Shown here piece by piece: positions 9,127 to 18,183 of a stretch of 64,000 nt of DNA (position 1 is its first letter; every line of letters starts with the position of its first letter). The stretch is from Dyella tabacisoli. Its GTDB lineage: Bacteria; Pseudomonadota; Gammaproteobacteria; Xanthomonadales; Rhodanobacteraceae. Position numbers and translations under genes: made by a program. The DNA is taken from assembly GCF_003350925.1 (NCBI RefSeq), contig NZ_KZ857180.1, forward strand, positions 124,001-188,000. Reading direction: 5' to 3'. The notes beneath the pieces were generated by a model. The model saw only the letters and a program-made list of their open reading frames with translations, did no database searches and was not told the DNA's origin.

Positions 9127-9142
9127 ATTTAGATCGTTCCAA
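9127..9142. promoter_or_regulatory. Putative LacI-family operator copy 2
   Basis: ATTTAGATCGTTCCAA ends 14 bases before the start of the regulator gene and matches copy 1 at 14 of 15 positions. A site here would block transcription or early elongation of the regulator-transporter-kinase-isomerase operon, suggesting autoregulation. Confidence 0.55.
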
Positions 9143-9156
9143 TCGAGACAATCACG

Positions 9157-10209
9157 ATGGAAAGCAACACACCCATACGCCGTAAGGTCACCTTGACCGA
9201 CATTGCCGCCAGCACCGGGGTGTCGCGTGCGACCGTGTCTCTGGTCCTGCGCGGCAGCCCACTGGTCAACAAACTCACTCGGGCCAAAGTCGAGGCTGAG
9301 CTGCGCCGGCAAGGTTATGTCTACAACCGGGCTGCCGCCAATCTGCGACGGCGCACGTCATCGAGCATCGCCTTGGTGCTTAACGAATTGGCCAACCCGT
9401 TCTTCGCCGAATTTGCCGCTGGCGTCGACGAGACCCTGGGCGAGGCCGGCTTTGTCACCTTGCTCGGCAGCACCGGCGAATCGATCGAACGTGAGCAAGC
9501 CGTGCTTGCTTCGCTGATCGAGCATGGTCCGGGCGGCATCATCTTGTCGCCGGCCGAGGGCAGCGATGCCCAACAAGTGCTGGCCACGGTCGGCGCGCAG
9601 ACCCCGTTACTGCTGTTCAACCGCGAACTCGGCGGCAGCCTGCCGGAGTTCGCGCACTGGGATCGACTGATGCTGGACAACCAGCGCGGCGCCCGCCTCG
9701 CTACCGAGCATCTGATTGCGCAAGGTCACAAGCGCATCGCATTCTTCGGCGGCCATCGCGATTCCAGCTCGTGCCGCCAGCGCCATGCCGGCTATGTCGA
9801 GGCGATGACGGCTGCGGGCTTATCGATGCTGCCGCACTGGCGAGTCGAAACCGCACCGACGCGACTGGATGCCGCCCATCGCTGCGGCGAGCTGTTTACC
9901 CACGAGCCTGCACCGACCGCCGCGGTTTGTTACAACGACGCGGTCGCGCTCGGCCTGATGCTGGGCTTGAATCAACGCGGCTTGCAGCCGGGTCGCGACT
10001 TTGCCGTTACCGGCTTCGACGATGTGGCCGAGGCCGCCTTCAGCACCCCGGCCTTGACCACATTGGCTACGGGTCCGCGCGAACGTGGACGCCAGGCGGC
10101 GCAGACCATTCTCGCGCGGCTGCGTGATCCGCAGGCCGATACCAACTTCATCGTCGCCCCAGCGCAATTAGTCGTGCGTGAAAGCAGCGCCCCTCCTCGT
10201 TCGCTTTGA
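9157..10209 (+). CDS. LacI-family transcriptional regulator of the mannose locus
   Basis: The 350-residue protein has an N-terminal LacI helix-turn-helix (about 11-32, VTLTDIAASTGVSRATVSLV shortened here), the hinge region YNRAAANLRRR (about 53-63) and a periplasmic-binding-protein-like effector domain to the end. It probably represses the divergent mannosidase gene and its own operon until a sugar (mannose, or a mannoside or phosphate derivative) binds. It is the first gene of a plus-strand operon with 18 bases to the transporter gene. The two near-identical sites in the divergent region are candidate operators. Confidence 0.9.
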   Translation: MESNTPIRRKVTLTDIAASTGVSRATVSLVLRGSPLVNKLTRAKVEAELRRQGYVYNRAAANLRRRTSSSIALVLNELANPFFAEFAAGVDETLGEAGFVTLLGSTGESIEREQAVLASLIEHGPGGIILSPAEGSDAQQVLATVGAQTPLLLFNRELGGSLPEFAHWDRLMLDNQRGARLATEHLIAQGHKRIAFFGGHRDSSSCRQRHAGYVEAMTAAGLSMLPHWRVETAPTRLDAAHRCGELFTHEPAPTAAVCYNDAVALGLMLGLNQRGLQPGRDFAVTGFDDVAEAAFSTPALTTLATGPRERGRQAAQTILARLRDPQADTNFIVAPAQLVVRESSAPPRSL

Positions 10210-10227
10210 TTCGCACCAGGAACGCTT

Positions 10228-11943
10228 ATGGCCTTTAATGCCCCGCCCCCTTCGTCGCCCGCCGCTTCTATCGCGAACGGCACGGACAACGCGCGCTATA
10301 CCGATTACCCGCTGGCGATGGGAGTGATAACCACGATCTTCTTCATGTGGGGCTTTCTCACCTGCCTTAACGACATTCTGATTCCGCACCTGAAAGCCGT
10401 GTTCGAATTGAATTACGCCCGCGTGATGCTGGTGCAGTTCACTTTTTTCGGTGCGTACTTTTTGATGTCGTTGCCGGCGGGGCGACTGGTCGCCGCGCTG
10501 GGCTACAAGCGAGGTATTGTTTCGGGCCTGGCCATCGCGGCGGTGGGCGCCTTCGGTTTTTGGCCTGCCGCCACGCTGCATTCCTATGGCGCCTTTCTCG
10601 GCGCGTTGTTCGTGCTGGCTACCGGCATTACCGTGTTGCAGGTCGCGGCCAATCCTTATGTCGCCCTGCTCGGCCCCGAACGCACCAGCTCCAGCCGACT
10701 GACCTTGGCGCAGGCACTGAACTCGCTCGGCACCACGCTGGCACCCTATCTCGGCGGCCTGCTGATTTTGGCCGCGGTGTCCTCGGCCATTCCGAAAAAC
10801 GTACAGGATGCACCAGAGACCCAACAGCTCATCAGCAGCTTGAATGAGCAGCCGGCGGCTCAGGCCGTGCAAACCATGCAGCAGGCGCCCGCGGAACGCC
10901 TTGCCGCCGCCTTGGGCGGTATCGCCGGGCCGACGCTGGACAAGCTCCCGACCGATGCGCTGGTCGCCCAAAGCGAACGCTTTACGCCCGCCGTGCTCGG
11001 CGCCGTACTGGACAAGCTGCCGAGCGACAAACTGCTAGCGATACTGAAATCACAATCGGCCGAACGGCTCGCCGCGCTGCCGTCCGAGCCGCTGGCCAAA
11101 GCGTTGGACAGCCTGACCGGGTCCCATCTCGACGATGCCCAGACCACCCAGCTCAAACAGTTTCGCGATGGCTTGCCGGCGACCGTTAGCGATCGGCTGA
11201 AAGCCTATCGCGAGCATCAGTCCGAGGTGGTCAAACTGCCATACGTGGGGCTCGGCATCGTATTGCTGCTGCTTGCTGCCGGCGTGTGGCTATTCAATAT
11301 GCCGGCACTGACCGAGACCACCGAAAAAGCCGACACCTCGCATCACACCCTGGCCGACGCACTAAGCCACCCACATGTGCTGTTTGGCGTGCTGGCGATC
11401 TTTTTCTATGTCGGTGCCGAAGTGTCCATCGGCAGTTTCATGGTCAATTACCTCTCGCTGCCCAACATCGGCCAGATGAGCGAACAGACCGCCACCCACT
11501 ATGTGTCGCTGTACTGGGGCGGCGCGATGGTTGGCCGACTGGTCGGTTCGGCGCTGATGGTGCGACTGTCGCCGCGCAAGCTGCTGGGCGCATTCGCCAC
11601 GATCAACATGTTGCTGGTGATGACCACCATGCTTACTCACGGCATGGTCGCGGTGTACAGCGTGGTCGCGATCGGCCTGTTCAACTCGATCATGTTTCCG
11701 ACCATCTTCGCGCTGGGCATCGAACGCCTCGGCCCGCTGACCGGCAAGGCATCGAGCCTGCTCATCATGGCGATCGTCGGCGGCGCCATCGTGCCTTATG
11801 TGCAGGGCATGGTGGCCGATCACATCGGTGTGCAGCACGCGTTCTTCCTGCCCCTGTTCTGTTACGCCTACATCGTGTTCTACGGCCTGCGCGGCTCGCG
11901 GATTCACGACACCGCCACACTTAACTCATTGAGAGCTGTTTGA
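10228..11943 (+). CDS. FucP-type sugar MFS transporter with a large central insert
   Basis: The sequence is a 12-helix major facilitator transporter of the FucP/GluP (fucose/glucose/galactose:H+ symporter) group, with FFMWGFLTCLNDILIPHLK in helix 1 and the ANPYVALLGP block before helix 5. At 571 residues it is about 130 longer than usual (430-440). The excess is a hydrophilic Ala/Leu-rich helical stretch at about residues 192-335, between helices 6 and 7, containing repeated LDKLP[ST]D and AERLAA motifs. A ribosome site AGGAA precedes ATG 10228. Its stop overlaps the next gene's start (TGATG). By context it should import mannose or a related hexose released outside. Confidence 0.9.
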   Translation: MAFNAPPPSSPAASIANGTDNARYTDYPLAMGVITTIFFMWGFLTCLNDILIPHLKAVFELNYARVMLVQFTFFGAYFLMSLPAGRLVAALGYKRGIVSGLAIAAVGAFGFWPAATLHSYGAFLGALFVLATGITVLQVAANPYVALLGPERTSSSRLTLAQALNSLGTTLAPYLGGLLILAAVSSAIPKNVQDAPETQQLISSLNEQPAAQAVQTMQQAPAERLAAALGGIAGPTLDKLPTDALVAQSERFTPAVLGAVLDKLPSDKLLAILKSQSAERLAALPSEPLAKALDSLTGSHLDDAQTTQLKQFRDGLPATVSDRLKAYREHQSEVVKLPYVGLGIVLLLLAAGVWLFNMPALTETTEKADTSHHTLADALSHPHVLFGVLAIFFYVGAEVSIGSFMVNYLSLPNIGQMSEQTATHYVSLYWGGAMVGRLVGSALMVRLSPRKLLGAFATINMLLVMTTMLTHGMVAVYSVVAIGLFNSIMFPTIFALGIERLGPLTGKASSLLIMAIVGGAIVPYVQGMVADHIGVQHAFFLPLFCYAYIVFYGLRGSRIHDTATLNSLRAV

Positions 11944-12935
11944 TGCCACGGAACATCCTCTGCTTCGGCGAAGCACTGATCGACTTTCACAATGAGGGAC
12001 AAGATTCACGAGGTTTTCCACGCAGTTTCGTCCCCTTCGCCGGCGGTGCGCCGGCGAATGTCGCGGTCGCGGTGGCACGGCTGGGCGGCGCTGCCGCTTT
12101 TGCCGGCATGCTTGGGCAAGACCTGTTCGGCGACTTTCTGCTCGATAGCCTGACCGAGGCCGGGGTGGACTGCAGCGCGGTAACGCGTACCGACAAGGCA
12201 CATACGGCGCTGGCCTTCGTCACGCTCGATGCACATGGCGAACGCAGCTTCAGCTTTTATCGGCCGCCGTCGGCGGACCTGCTCTTTCGACCGGTGCACT
12301 TTCAGGACGAAAGCTTCCGCAGAGCGGCTGTGTTCCATGTCTGCTCCAACAGCATGACCGATCCCGATCTGGCCGAAGCCACCCGCGAAGGCATGCGCCG
12401 CGCACGCACGGCGGGCGCGCTGGTCAGCTTCGATCTCAACCTGCGCCCGGCACTGTGGCCGCACGACATCGACCCACGCCCCTTGCTCTGGCCGGCACTG
12501 CACTTAGCCGATCTGGTCAAACTCAGCGCCGAGGAATTCGCTTATCTCGCCATCGACGGCGAAGAGGCTGCGTTGGAGCAATTATGGAAGGGCCAGGCGC
12601 GCCTGCTGGTGGTGACCGACGGCGCCAAACCGCTGCGCTGGTTTCACCCCGACGCCGACGGCGAGATGCCGATTTACTCCGTGCCGGCGGTGGATAGCAC
12701 GGCGGCGGGCGACGCCTTTGTCGGCGGCCTGCTGCACCGCCTGTCCACGCTCGAAGCAGCCCCCGGCACATCAAGCAGCGAACGCCTCGATCAACTTATC
12801 GGCGAACTGCCGCGCCTGCACGCCACGCTGCGCTTTGCCGCCGCCTGCGGTGCACTCACGGTAACCCGCCAAGGCTCGTTCGCGGCGATGCCCAGCGAAA
12901 CCGACGCGCTCGCTTTTATGGACGCTTACGCATGA
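11943..12935 (+). CDS. PfkB-family sugar kinase, probably fructokinase
   Basis: The 330-residue protein has the PfkB fold signatures: the N-terminal GGAPANVAVAVARLGG sugar-binding motif (about 28-44) and the C-terminal DSTAAGDAFVGGLL motif with the catalytic Asp (about 246-259). Such enzymes phosphorylate fructose or related sugars with ATP in the cytoplasm. Next to an AGE-family isomerase, the likely job is fructose to fructose 6-phosphate, completing mannose catabolism. ATG 11943 overlaps the transporter stop by one base; a TTG just before it is disregarded. The substrate is inferred from context. Confidence 0.88.
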   Translation: MPRNILCFGEALIDFHNEGQDSRGFPRSFVPFAGGAPANVAVAVARLGGAAAFAGMLGQDLFGDFLLDSLTEAGVDCSAVTRTDKAHTALAFVTLDAHGERSFSFYRPPSADLLFRPVHFQDESFRRAAVFHVCSNSMTDPDLAEATREGMRRARTAGALVSFDLNLRPALWPHDIDPRPLLWPALHLADLVKLSAEEFAYLAIDGEEAALEQLWKGQARLLVVTDGAKPLRWFHPDADGEMPIYSVPAVDSTAAGDAFVGGLLHRLSTLEAAPGTSSSERLDQLIGELPRLHATLRFAAACGALTVTRQGSFAAMPSETDALAFMDAYA

Positions 12936-14161
12936 ACGCTCCTACCGCTCCCGACACCGCCCCCGACTTTCGCAGCGAGACCTTTCTGCGCAATCACATC
13001 GCGCACAGCATGGCCTTCTATCACCCGCATGCGATCGACCGCTCGGGCGGCTTCTTTCACTACTTCAAAGACGACGGCACGATTTACGACCGTAGCCATC
13101 GCCATTTGGTCAGCAGCACACGCTTCGTTTTCAACTACGCGATGGCGGCGATCGAATTCGAGAAACCCGAATACCTCGACCAGGTACGTCATGGCCTGGA
13201 TTACTTGCGCAGCGTGCATCGCGACCCGGCCACCGGCGGCTATGCCTGGACGATTCGCGACGGCAAGCCAGAAGACCGCACCAATCACGCTTATGGTGTT
13301 GCCTTCGTGCTGCTCGCTTACTCATGCGCACTAAAAGCAGGTGTCGCCGAGGCCGCCGCCTGGATGGACGAAACCTGGCAATTGCTGGAACTGCGCTATT
13401 GGGATGCCGCCGCCGGCCTCTATCGCGACGAAGCCGACCCAGAATGGAATTTCAGCGGCTATCGCGGCCAGAACGCCAATATGCATATGTGCGAAGCCAT
13501 GCTGGCGGCTTATCAGGCCAGCGACGAAGTGCGCTATCTCGACCGCGCACTGCTGCTCGCCGATCACATGACCCGACGCCAAACCGCCAAGACCCATGGC
13601 CTGGTGTGGGAGCACTACGACACGCAGTGGAACATCGACTGGGACTACCACCGCGACGACCCCAAACACTTGTTCCGCCCGTGGGGCTACCAGCCCGGCC
13701 ACCAAACCGAATGGGCCAAGCTGCTGCTCATCCTTGAACCGCTGCTGCTTGAGCGCAATCGCGAAGAACGCTGGCTACTACCTACCGCCAAGCACCTGTT
13801 CGACACCGCGCTGGCGCACGCCTGGGACAACACCAACGGCGGCATCTGCTATGGCTTCGCACCCGACGGCAGCATCTGCGACGGCGATAAATACTTCTGG
13901 GTTCAGGCCGAATCGCTGGCAGCCGCCGCGCTCCTGCATGCGCGCACGGGTCAAGCCGTATACGACGAGTGGTACATCAAACTATGGAATTACTCTTGGC
14001 AGCACTTCGTCGATCACCGCTATGGCGCCTGGTACCGCATCCTGACCCAGGACAATAACAAGTACGACGACGAGAAAAGCCCGGCGGGTAAAACCGACTA
14101 CCACACCATGGGCGCCTGTCATGAGGTGCTGAGCTTGATTCGTGCCGGCGGAGTGCCCTGA
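12932..14161 (+). CDS. AGE-family isomerase, probable D-mannose isomerase
   Basis: This 409-residue protein belongs to the N-acylglucosamine 2-epimerase / mannose isomerase family, an (alpha/alpha)6 barrel rich in His, Trp and Glu. Recognisable blocks are RFVFNYA (about 62-68), NHAYGVAFVLLAYS, NANMHMCEAMLAAY, GYQPGHQTEWAKLLL and the C-terminal DYHTMGACHEVL. Family members interconvert mannose and fructose or glucose without phosphorylation. In this operon, mannose to fructose feeding the preceding kinase is the simplest reading. ATG 12932 overlaps the kinase stop (ATGA), and the operon ends here. Cellobiose 2-epimerase is the main alternative activity. Confidence 0.88.
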   Translation: MNAPTAPDTAPDFRSETFLRNHIAHSMAFYHPHAIDRSGGFFHYFKDDGTIYDRSHRHLVSSTRFVFNYAMAAIEFEKPEYLDQVRHGLDYLRSVHRDPATGGYAWTIRDGKPEDRTNHAYGVAFVLLAYSCALKAGVAEAAAWMDETWQLLELRYWDAAAGLYRDEADPEWNFSGYRGQNANMHMCEAMLAAYQASDEVRYLDRALLLADHMTRRQTAKTHGLVWEHYDTQWNIDWDYHRDDPKHLFRPWGYQPGHQTEWAKLLLILEPLLLERNREERWLLPTAKHLFDTALAHAWDNTNGGICYGFAPDGSICDGDKYFWVQAESLAAAALLHARTGQAVYDEWYIKLWNYSWQHFVDHRYGAWYRILTQDNNKYDDEKSPAGKTDYHTMGACHEVLSLIRAGGVP

Positions 14162-14176
14162 TAACCAAGGCTCCGC

Positions 14177-14806
14177 TCAGTGCGGAGCCGGCTTGGCATC
14201 AAGGCAGGCGGCAACGGCCTTTTTCAATCCGGTGTTGTCTCGCGGCAGCGTGAATTGCGCCGTGAGTAGTTTGCCGCCGGCCTTGGCTGCCGTCAGGCTA
14301 AGCCGAACGGTTTGGCCGCGCGATGCATCCGAAACCCAGTAAGCCAGCTCGCTGCGCCGTACCTCCGTATCGAAGATAAAGACGTTGCCTACCTGAAAAA
14401 CCCCTGCGTCGGCCCACCTGCCCGATACGCCATGGCTGACCGCCGGTTGCGTTCCAATACCGATAAGCAGCGGCCCATGCGCGCTGGCATCAGGGCCTTC
14501 GTAGGGGTCGCTGTCGAAGCCCAGCGGCTGCGGCGCAATCTGAAACTCAAGGCCGGCACTCGGGTTGCCGGCACGGCAACTCAGTTGCAGCGTGGCATGG
14601 ACGTGATAGTCGCCGTACGTGCTGTCCCCATAGGTTCGCGCGGTCAGCAGGGGTTGTCCGGCATACGGTTGCTCGACTAACCATATCGGCTGGGTGGGCG
14701 TAGCCACGGCTACGTTATCGCCGGCCATGGCATGGCTTGATAACGCTGCAGTCAAGGACATCCAGGTTAGAAGCGCACGCGCTGTAGGCATGATTCTTAT
14801 GTTCAT
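14177..14806 (-). CDS. Secreted protein of unknown function
   Basis: The product is about 209 residues with a clear Sec signal peptide ending near SSHAMA (about residue 29). The rest is predicted soluble and beta-rich, with two widely spaced Cys residues (in LQLSCRAG and AACLDAK) that could form a disulphide in the periplasm. No family was recognised. ATG 14806 has AAAGGA 8 bases upstream; the preceding in-frame TTG is a less likely start. It converges on the mannose operon, ending 15 bases after it. Confidence 0.7.
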   Translation of the reverse strand: MNIRIMPTARALLTWMSLTAALSSHAMAGDNVAVATPTQPIWLVEQPYAGQPLLTARTYGDSTYGDYHVHATLQLSCRAGNPSAGLEFQIAPQPLGFDSDPYEGPDASAHGPLLIGIGTQPAVSHGVSGRWADAGVFQVGNVFIFDTEVRRSELAYWVSDASRGQTVRLSLTAAKAGGKLLTAQFTLPRDNTGLKKAVAACLDAKPAPH

Positions 14807-15037
14807 CAATGCAGTCCTTTGAAGCCGTGTATGTCCAGTGATGTACTTATGGTAACCGCCGCATGGCTAGGTAACAGGGCCAGCCATCAGGTGCTGGACA
14901 ATCTAGGCGGGTGCTGGAATTTTCACCAGGCCGGTTACTGAACCTCGAAGGGGACTGCCGTGCGCCCTAGCGGCAGAAACAATCTGTTCCGGCGCCGATG
15001 CTGGCATCGCCGTATCCGATCGGCCAGACTGCAGCTC

Positions 15038-15682
15038 ATGTTGCCGCCTAGACTGACATGCAAGCTCCCGCTGCTCGCTGCCCTGGTGCTGTTGCCGCTC
15101 ACCGCGGCACACGCCGCCGCAGCGACTTACCGTTATGACACGGTGCATAGCCAGATTCTTTTCAGCATCGACCACAACGGCTATTCACGCCCGTTCGGAC
15201 GGCTGCATATCGCCAGCGGCTGGCTACGCCTGGATACGGATGATTGGAGCAGTGCGGCCACCGAGCTAGACATCGATCTGGCCAGCCTCGATATGGGCGA
15301 TGCCGCCTGGAACAGTGCGGTGGGCAAACCGGATTTTCTCGATAGCGGCCGCGCCCGTTATGCACACTTCACCAGCACATCGGCGGAGCGCAAAGACGAC
15401 CAGCATGGCGTGCTGCACGGTCAATTGACCCTGCGCGGCGTAACGCGTCCGCTGAGCCTGCCGTTCACGCTCAACCGGGTCGCCAAGACCATTTATGGCC
15501 TGCACACCGTCGCGGGTTTTTCGGCCACCGCCACGCTGGACCGTACCGACTTCGGCATCACGGCCAATGCCGGCTCGATCGGGCGTAGCGTGTCAGTTTG
15601 GCTGGAGCTGGAGGCGATTCGCGATGATGCCGCGCAAACCGATCCGATCAAGACTGACCCCAGCAAAAAGGAGCAACCATGA
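15038..15682 (+). CDS. YceI-family periplasmic protein (first copy)
   Basis: The protein of about 214 residues has a signal peptide (MLPPRLTCKLPLLAALVLLP..., cleaved near AHA) followed by a YceI lipocalin-like barrel: YRYDTVHSQILFSIDHNGYS at the front and LRGVTRPLSLPFTLN in the middle. YceI proteins bind isoprenoid or other hydrophobic ligands in the periplasm. ATG 15038 is chosen because the signal peptide begins there; the frame extends back to GTG 14960 with an atypical Arg-rich sequence. It overlaps the cytochrome b561 gene (ATGA), forming a three-gene operon with a second YceI. Confidence 0.87.
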   Translation: MLPPRLTCKLPLLAALVLLPLTAAHAAAATYRYDTVHSQILFSIDHNGYSRPFGRLHIASGWLRLDTDDWSSAATELDIDLASLDMGDAAWNSAVGKPDFLDSGRARYAHFTSTSAERKDDQHGVLHGQLTLRGVTRPLSLPFTLNRVAKTIYGLHTVAGFSATATLDRTDFGITANAGSIGRSVSVWLELEAIRDDAAQTDPIKTDPSKKEQP

Positions 15683-16263
15683 GCCTGCGTAGTAATGATC
15701 GCCAATGGGGGTCCGTCGCCAAGTTCTTTCACTGGCTGATGGCCTTGGGCATTCTTGGTGTCGGCATCGTCGGCCTGTTGATGACCGACATGGCCCCGTC
15801 GATGAACAAGATCAATGTCTATGCACTGCACAAGTCGGCCGGCCTGACCATCCTCGCCTTATTTCTGCTGCGCCTGCTATGGCGTCTTATCGATCGCCGC
15901 CCACCGGACGAACCGGCGCCGCGCTGGCAACACCTTGCCGCGCATGTCACCCATGGCGTGTTGTATGTGCTGATTGCGGCGATTCCGCTCAGCGGCTGGT
16001 GGTTCAATTCAGTGCATGGCTATCCGCTGCAATGGTTCAAGCAATTCAATATGCCGGCGCTGGCCGAGAAGAACGAGGCAGTGGAGCATTTGGCCGGTAC
16101 CGTTCACGAGTACCTGTTCTGGCTGCTGATCCTGGTGCTGGTCGCCCATGCGGGTGCCGCCTTGAAACACCATGTGCTGGATAAAGATAACGTGCTGCGC
16201 CGCATGCTTCCGTTCGGCAAAATCCGCGACGCGTCGACTACCTCCCAAGGAGACAAACCATGA
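15679..16263 (+). CDS. Cytochrome b561-family membrane protein
   Basis: This 194-residue, four-helix di-haem b protein carries the conserved His residues in KFFHWLMA, YALHKSAGL, HVTHGVLYVL and VAHAGAALKHH. It probably moves electrons from the quinone pool toward periplasmic partners. It lies between two YceI genes with ATGA overlaps on both sides, the conserved YceI-b561-YceI arrangement, which suggests a shared function in periplasmic or membrane redox or lipid handling. No regulatory site was identified. Confidence 0.92.
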   Translation: MSLRSNDRQWGSVAKFFHWLMALGILGVGIVGLLMTDMAPSMNKINVYALHKSAGLTILALFLLRLLWRLIDRRPPDEPAPRWQHLAAHVTHGVLYVLIAAIPLSGWWFNSVHGYPLQWFKQFNMPALAEKNEAVEHLAGTVHEYLFWLLILVLVAHAGAALKHHVLDKDNVLRRMLPFGKIRDASTTSQGDKP

Positions 16264-16820
16264 AGCTTCAAACGATGAAATATCTGCTCCCGCTCGCTCT
16301 CGCGCTCGGCGCCAGCTTGGCCAGCGCCGCCGATTACACCGTGCAGGCGACATCGAGCAAGCTCGGTTTCGGCGGCAATTTCCAGGGCACCGCCTTCGAT
16401 GGCAGCTTTGAAAAATGGACCGCGGCGATCAGCTACGACGCCGCCAAGCTGACGACATCGAAGTTCGATGTCGAGGTGGATCTGGCCAGCGCCAAGACCG
16501 GCGACCATGATCGAGACAACGCGCTGCCGGGTTCGGATTTCTTCAACGTGGCGAAATTTCCGAAAGCCCATTTCGTCACCACCGGATTCCGTCAAAACGG
16601 CGCGCAGGTGGTTGCCGACGGCAACCTGACCCTGCGTGGCGTGACCAAGCCGGTCAGCATCAACGTCACCTTCAAGCCCCAGGGCACCGGTGCCACGCTG
16701 GATGTGACCGGCACGGTAAAGCGTCTCGATTTCGGCGTTGGCGGTGGCGACTACGCCGATACCTCGGTGATCGGCGCCGACATCAAGGTCACCGCTCACC
16801 TCGTACTCAGCCCCAAGTAA
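16260..16820 (+). CDS. YceI-family periplasmic protein (second copy)
   Basis: The 186-residue protein has a signal peptide ending near ASAAD (about residue 22), then a YceI barrel: YTVQATSSKLGFGGNFQGT, the DNALPGSDFFNVAKFP block and the NLTLRGVTKPVSINVTF strand pair. It is closer to classical E. coli YceI in length and motifs than the first copy. It overlaps the cytochrome gene by ATGA and is followed at once by the GTPase gene, which may be co-transcribed. Confidence 0.93.
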   Translation: MKLQTMKYLLPLALALGASLASAADYTVQATSSKLGFGGNFQGTAFDGSFEKWTAAISYDAAKLTTSKFDVEVDLASAKTGDHDRDNALPGSDFFNVAKFPKAHFVTTGFRQNGAQVVADGNLTLRGVTKPVSINVTFKPQGTGATLDVTGTVKRLDFGVGGGDYADTSVIGADIKVTAHLVLSPK

Positions 16821-16821
16821 G

Positions 16822-18183
16822 GTGGCTGATACGTTGTGGCAGCGCCTGCGCGGCTGGCTTATGCCAGCCGATGCCGGCGGCAACACCACGGCGCCAGCTC
16901 ATATCCGCGCCGACGGCGCGCACGCCAAGGTCGCCGAAAGCCTGCGGCAACTACTCGATGACCCGACGATTCCGCCCAGCATCCGCAGCGAACTCGCCGC
17001 GGATTTCGGCCGCATCGATACCATGCTTGCGCGGCTGGAACGCGATGAATTGCATGTTGCCGTATTCGGCCGCGTCTCCGCCGGCAAGTCGGCGCTGGGC
17101 AATGCCTTGCTCGGTCGCGATGCATTCACCGTAGGCGTTCTGCACGGCACGACCACCATGGCCGAGCAAGCGCCACTGGACGAGGCCATCGAAGGCGGCC
17201 TGGTGCTGATCGACACGCCAGGCATCAACGAACTCGATGGCGAGGCGCGCGAACGCCTGGCCTTCGAGGTGGCCGAAGTCAGCGACTTGGTGATCTTTGT
17301 CGCCGATGGCGATCTCACTCGTGACGAACTCGATGCGCTGAAAACCCTCGCGGCCACGCAACGTCCACTGTTGCTTGCGTTGAACAAGGCCGATCGTTAC
17401 GGCAACGACGAGCGAGAGTCGCTGTTGACGCATCTGCGCCAACGAGTGCAAGGCCTGGTGCGTGACGAAGACGTGATCGCCGTTGCCGCGCAACCATCGC
17501 CACGATCGGTGATCGACACGGATGCACACGGCCGCGAACGAACCCACGCACAGACACGCCTCCCTGAGGTCGCCGCGCTACGCGAACGATTGCTGGCGAT
17601 CGCCCGGCGCGAAGGCAAAACCCTGTCCGCGCTCAATGCCGGCCTTTATGCCGGACGCCTTACCGATCAGGTCAGCGCGCGCATCGCTGAAAGTCGGCGC
17701 GCACTGGCCAGTCGACTGATCCGCCATTACTGCCTGGCCAAGGGCGTAGCGGTGGCGCTCAACCCGATTCCCATCGCCGACCTGCTCGCCGCCGCGGGAC
17801 TCGATGCAGCGATGGTGCTGCAACTCTCGCGCGTCTACGGCTTGCCGCTGACGCGCGCCGAATCCGGCCGGCTGGTTGCCGTCATTTCGGCCCAGCTCGC
17901 CGCGCTGATGGGTGCGATCTGGGGCGTGCAATTGCTCGCCTCCACCTTGAAAGGCGTCAGCGCGGGATTGTCCGTGGTGGTCACGGCGGCGGCGCAAGGC
18001 GCGCTAGGCTGGTACGCCACGGTGCTGATCGGCCGCGCCGCCGAGCGTTACCTGGTGGCCGGCAAATCCTGGGGCGAACTCGGCGCCAAACGCGCGGTGG
18101 CCGAGATTGTCGCCAGCCTGGATCGCGATTCGATCCTGCGTGAAGCGCGTGAGGAAATTCTCAAGCGATTGAAGTCACGCTGA
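16822..18183 (+). CDS. Membrane-associated GTPase with C-terminal DUF697-like region
   Basis: The 453-residue protein has an Era/dynamin-like G domain at about 65-230: P-loop GRVSAGKSALGN, Thr-rich switch I (GTTTMAEQ), DTPG Walker B and NKAD specificity motif. The C-terminal part (about 280-440) has hydrophobic helices and a Gly/Ala-rich segment resembling DUF697 (YcjF-like) GTPases. The start is a GTG one base after the YceI stop, with weak TAAGG pairing. The role is unknown; membrane-linked or stress functions are typical guesses for the family. Its 3' end overlaps the opposite glutaredoxin-like gene by 9 bases. Confidence 0.85.
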   Translation: MADTLWQRLRGWLMPADAGGNTTAPAHIRADGAHAKVAESLRQLLDDPTIPPSIRSELAADFGRIDTMLARLERDELHVAVFGRVSAGKSALGNALLGRDAFTVGVLHGTTTMAEQAPLDEAIEGGLVLIDTPGINELDGEARERLAFEVAEVSDLVIFVADGDLTRDELDALKTLAATQRPLLLALNKADRYGNDERESLLTHLRQRVQGLVRDEDVIAVAAQPSPRSVIDTDAHGRERTHAQTRLPEVAALRERLLAIARREGKTLSALNAGLYAGRLTDQVSARIAESRRALASRLIRHYCLAKGVAVALNPIPIADLLAAAGLDAAMVLQLSRVYGLPLTRAESGRLVAVISAQLAALMGAIWGVQLLASTLKGVSAGLSVVVTAAAQGALGWYATVLIGRAAERYLVAGKSWGELGAKRAVAEIVASLDRDSILREAREEILKRLKSR

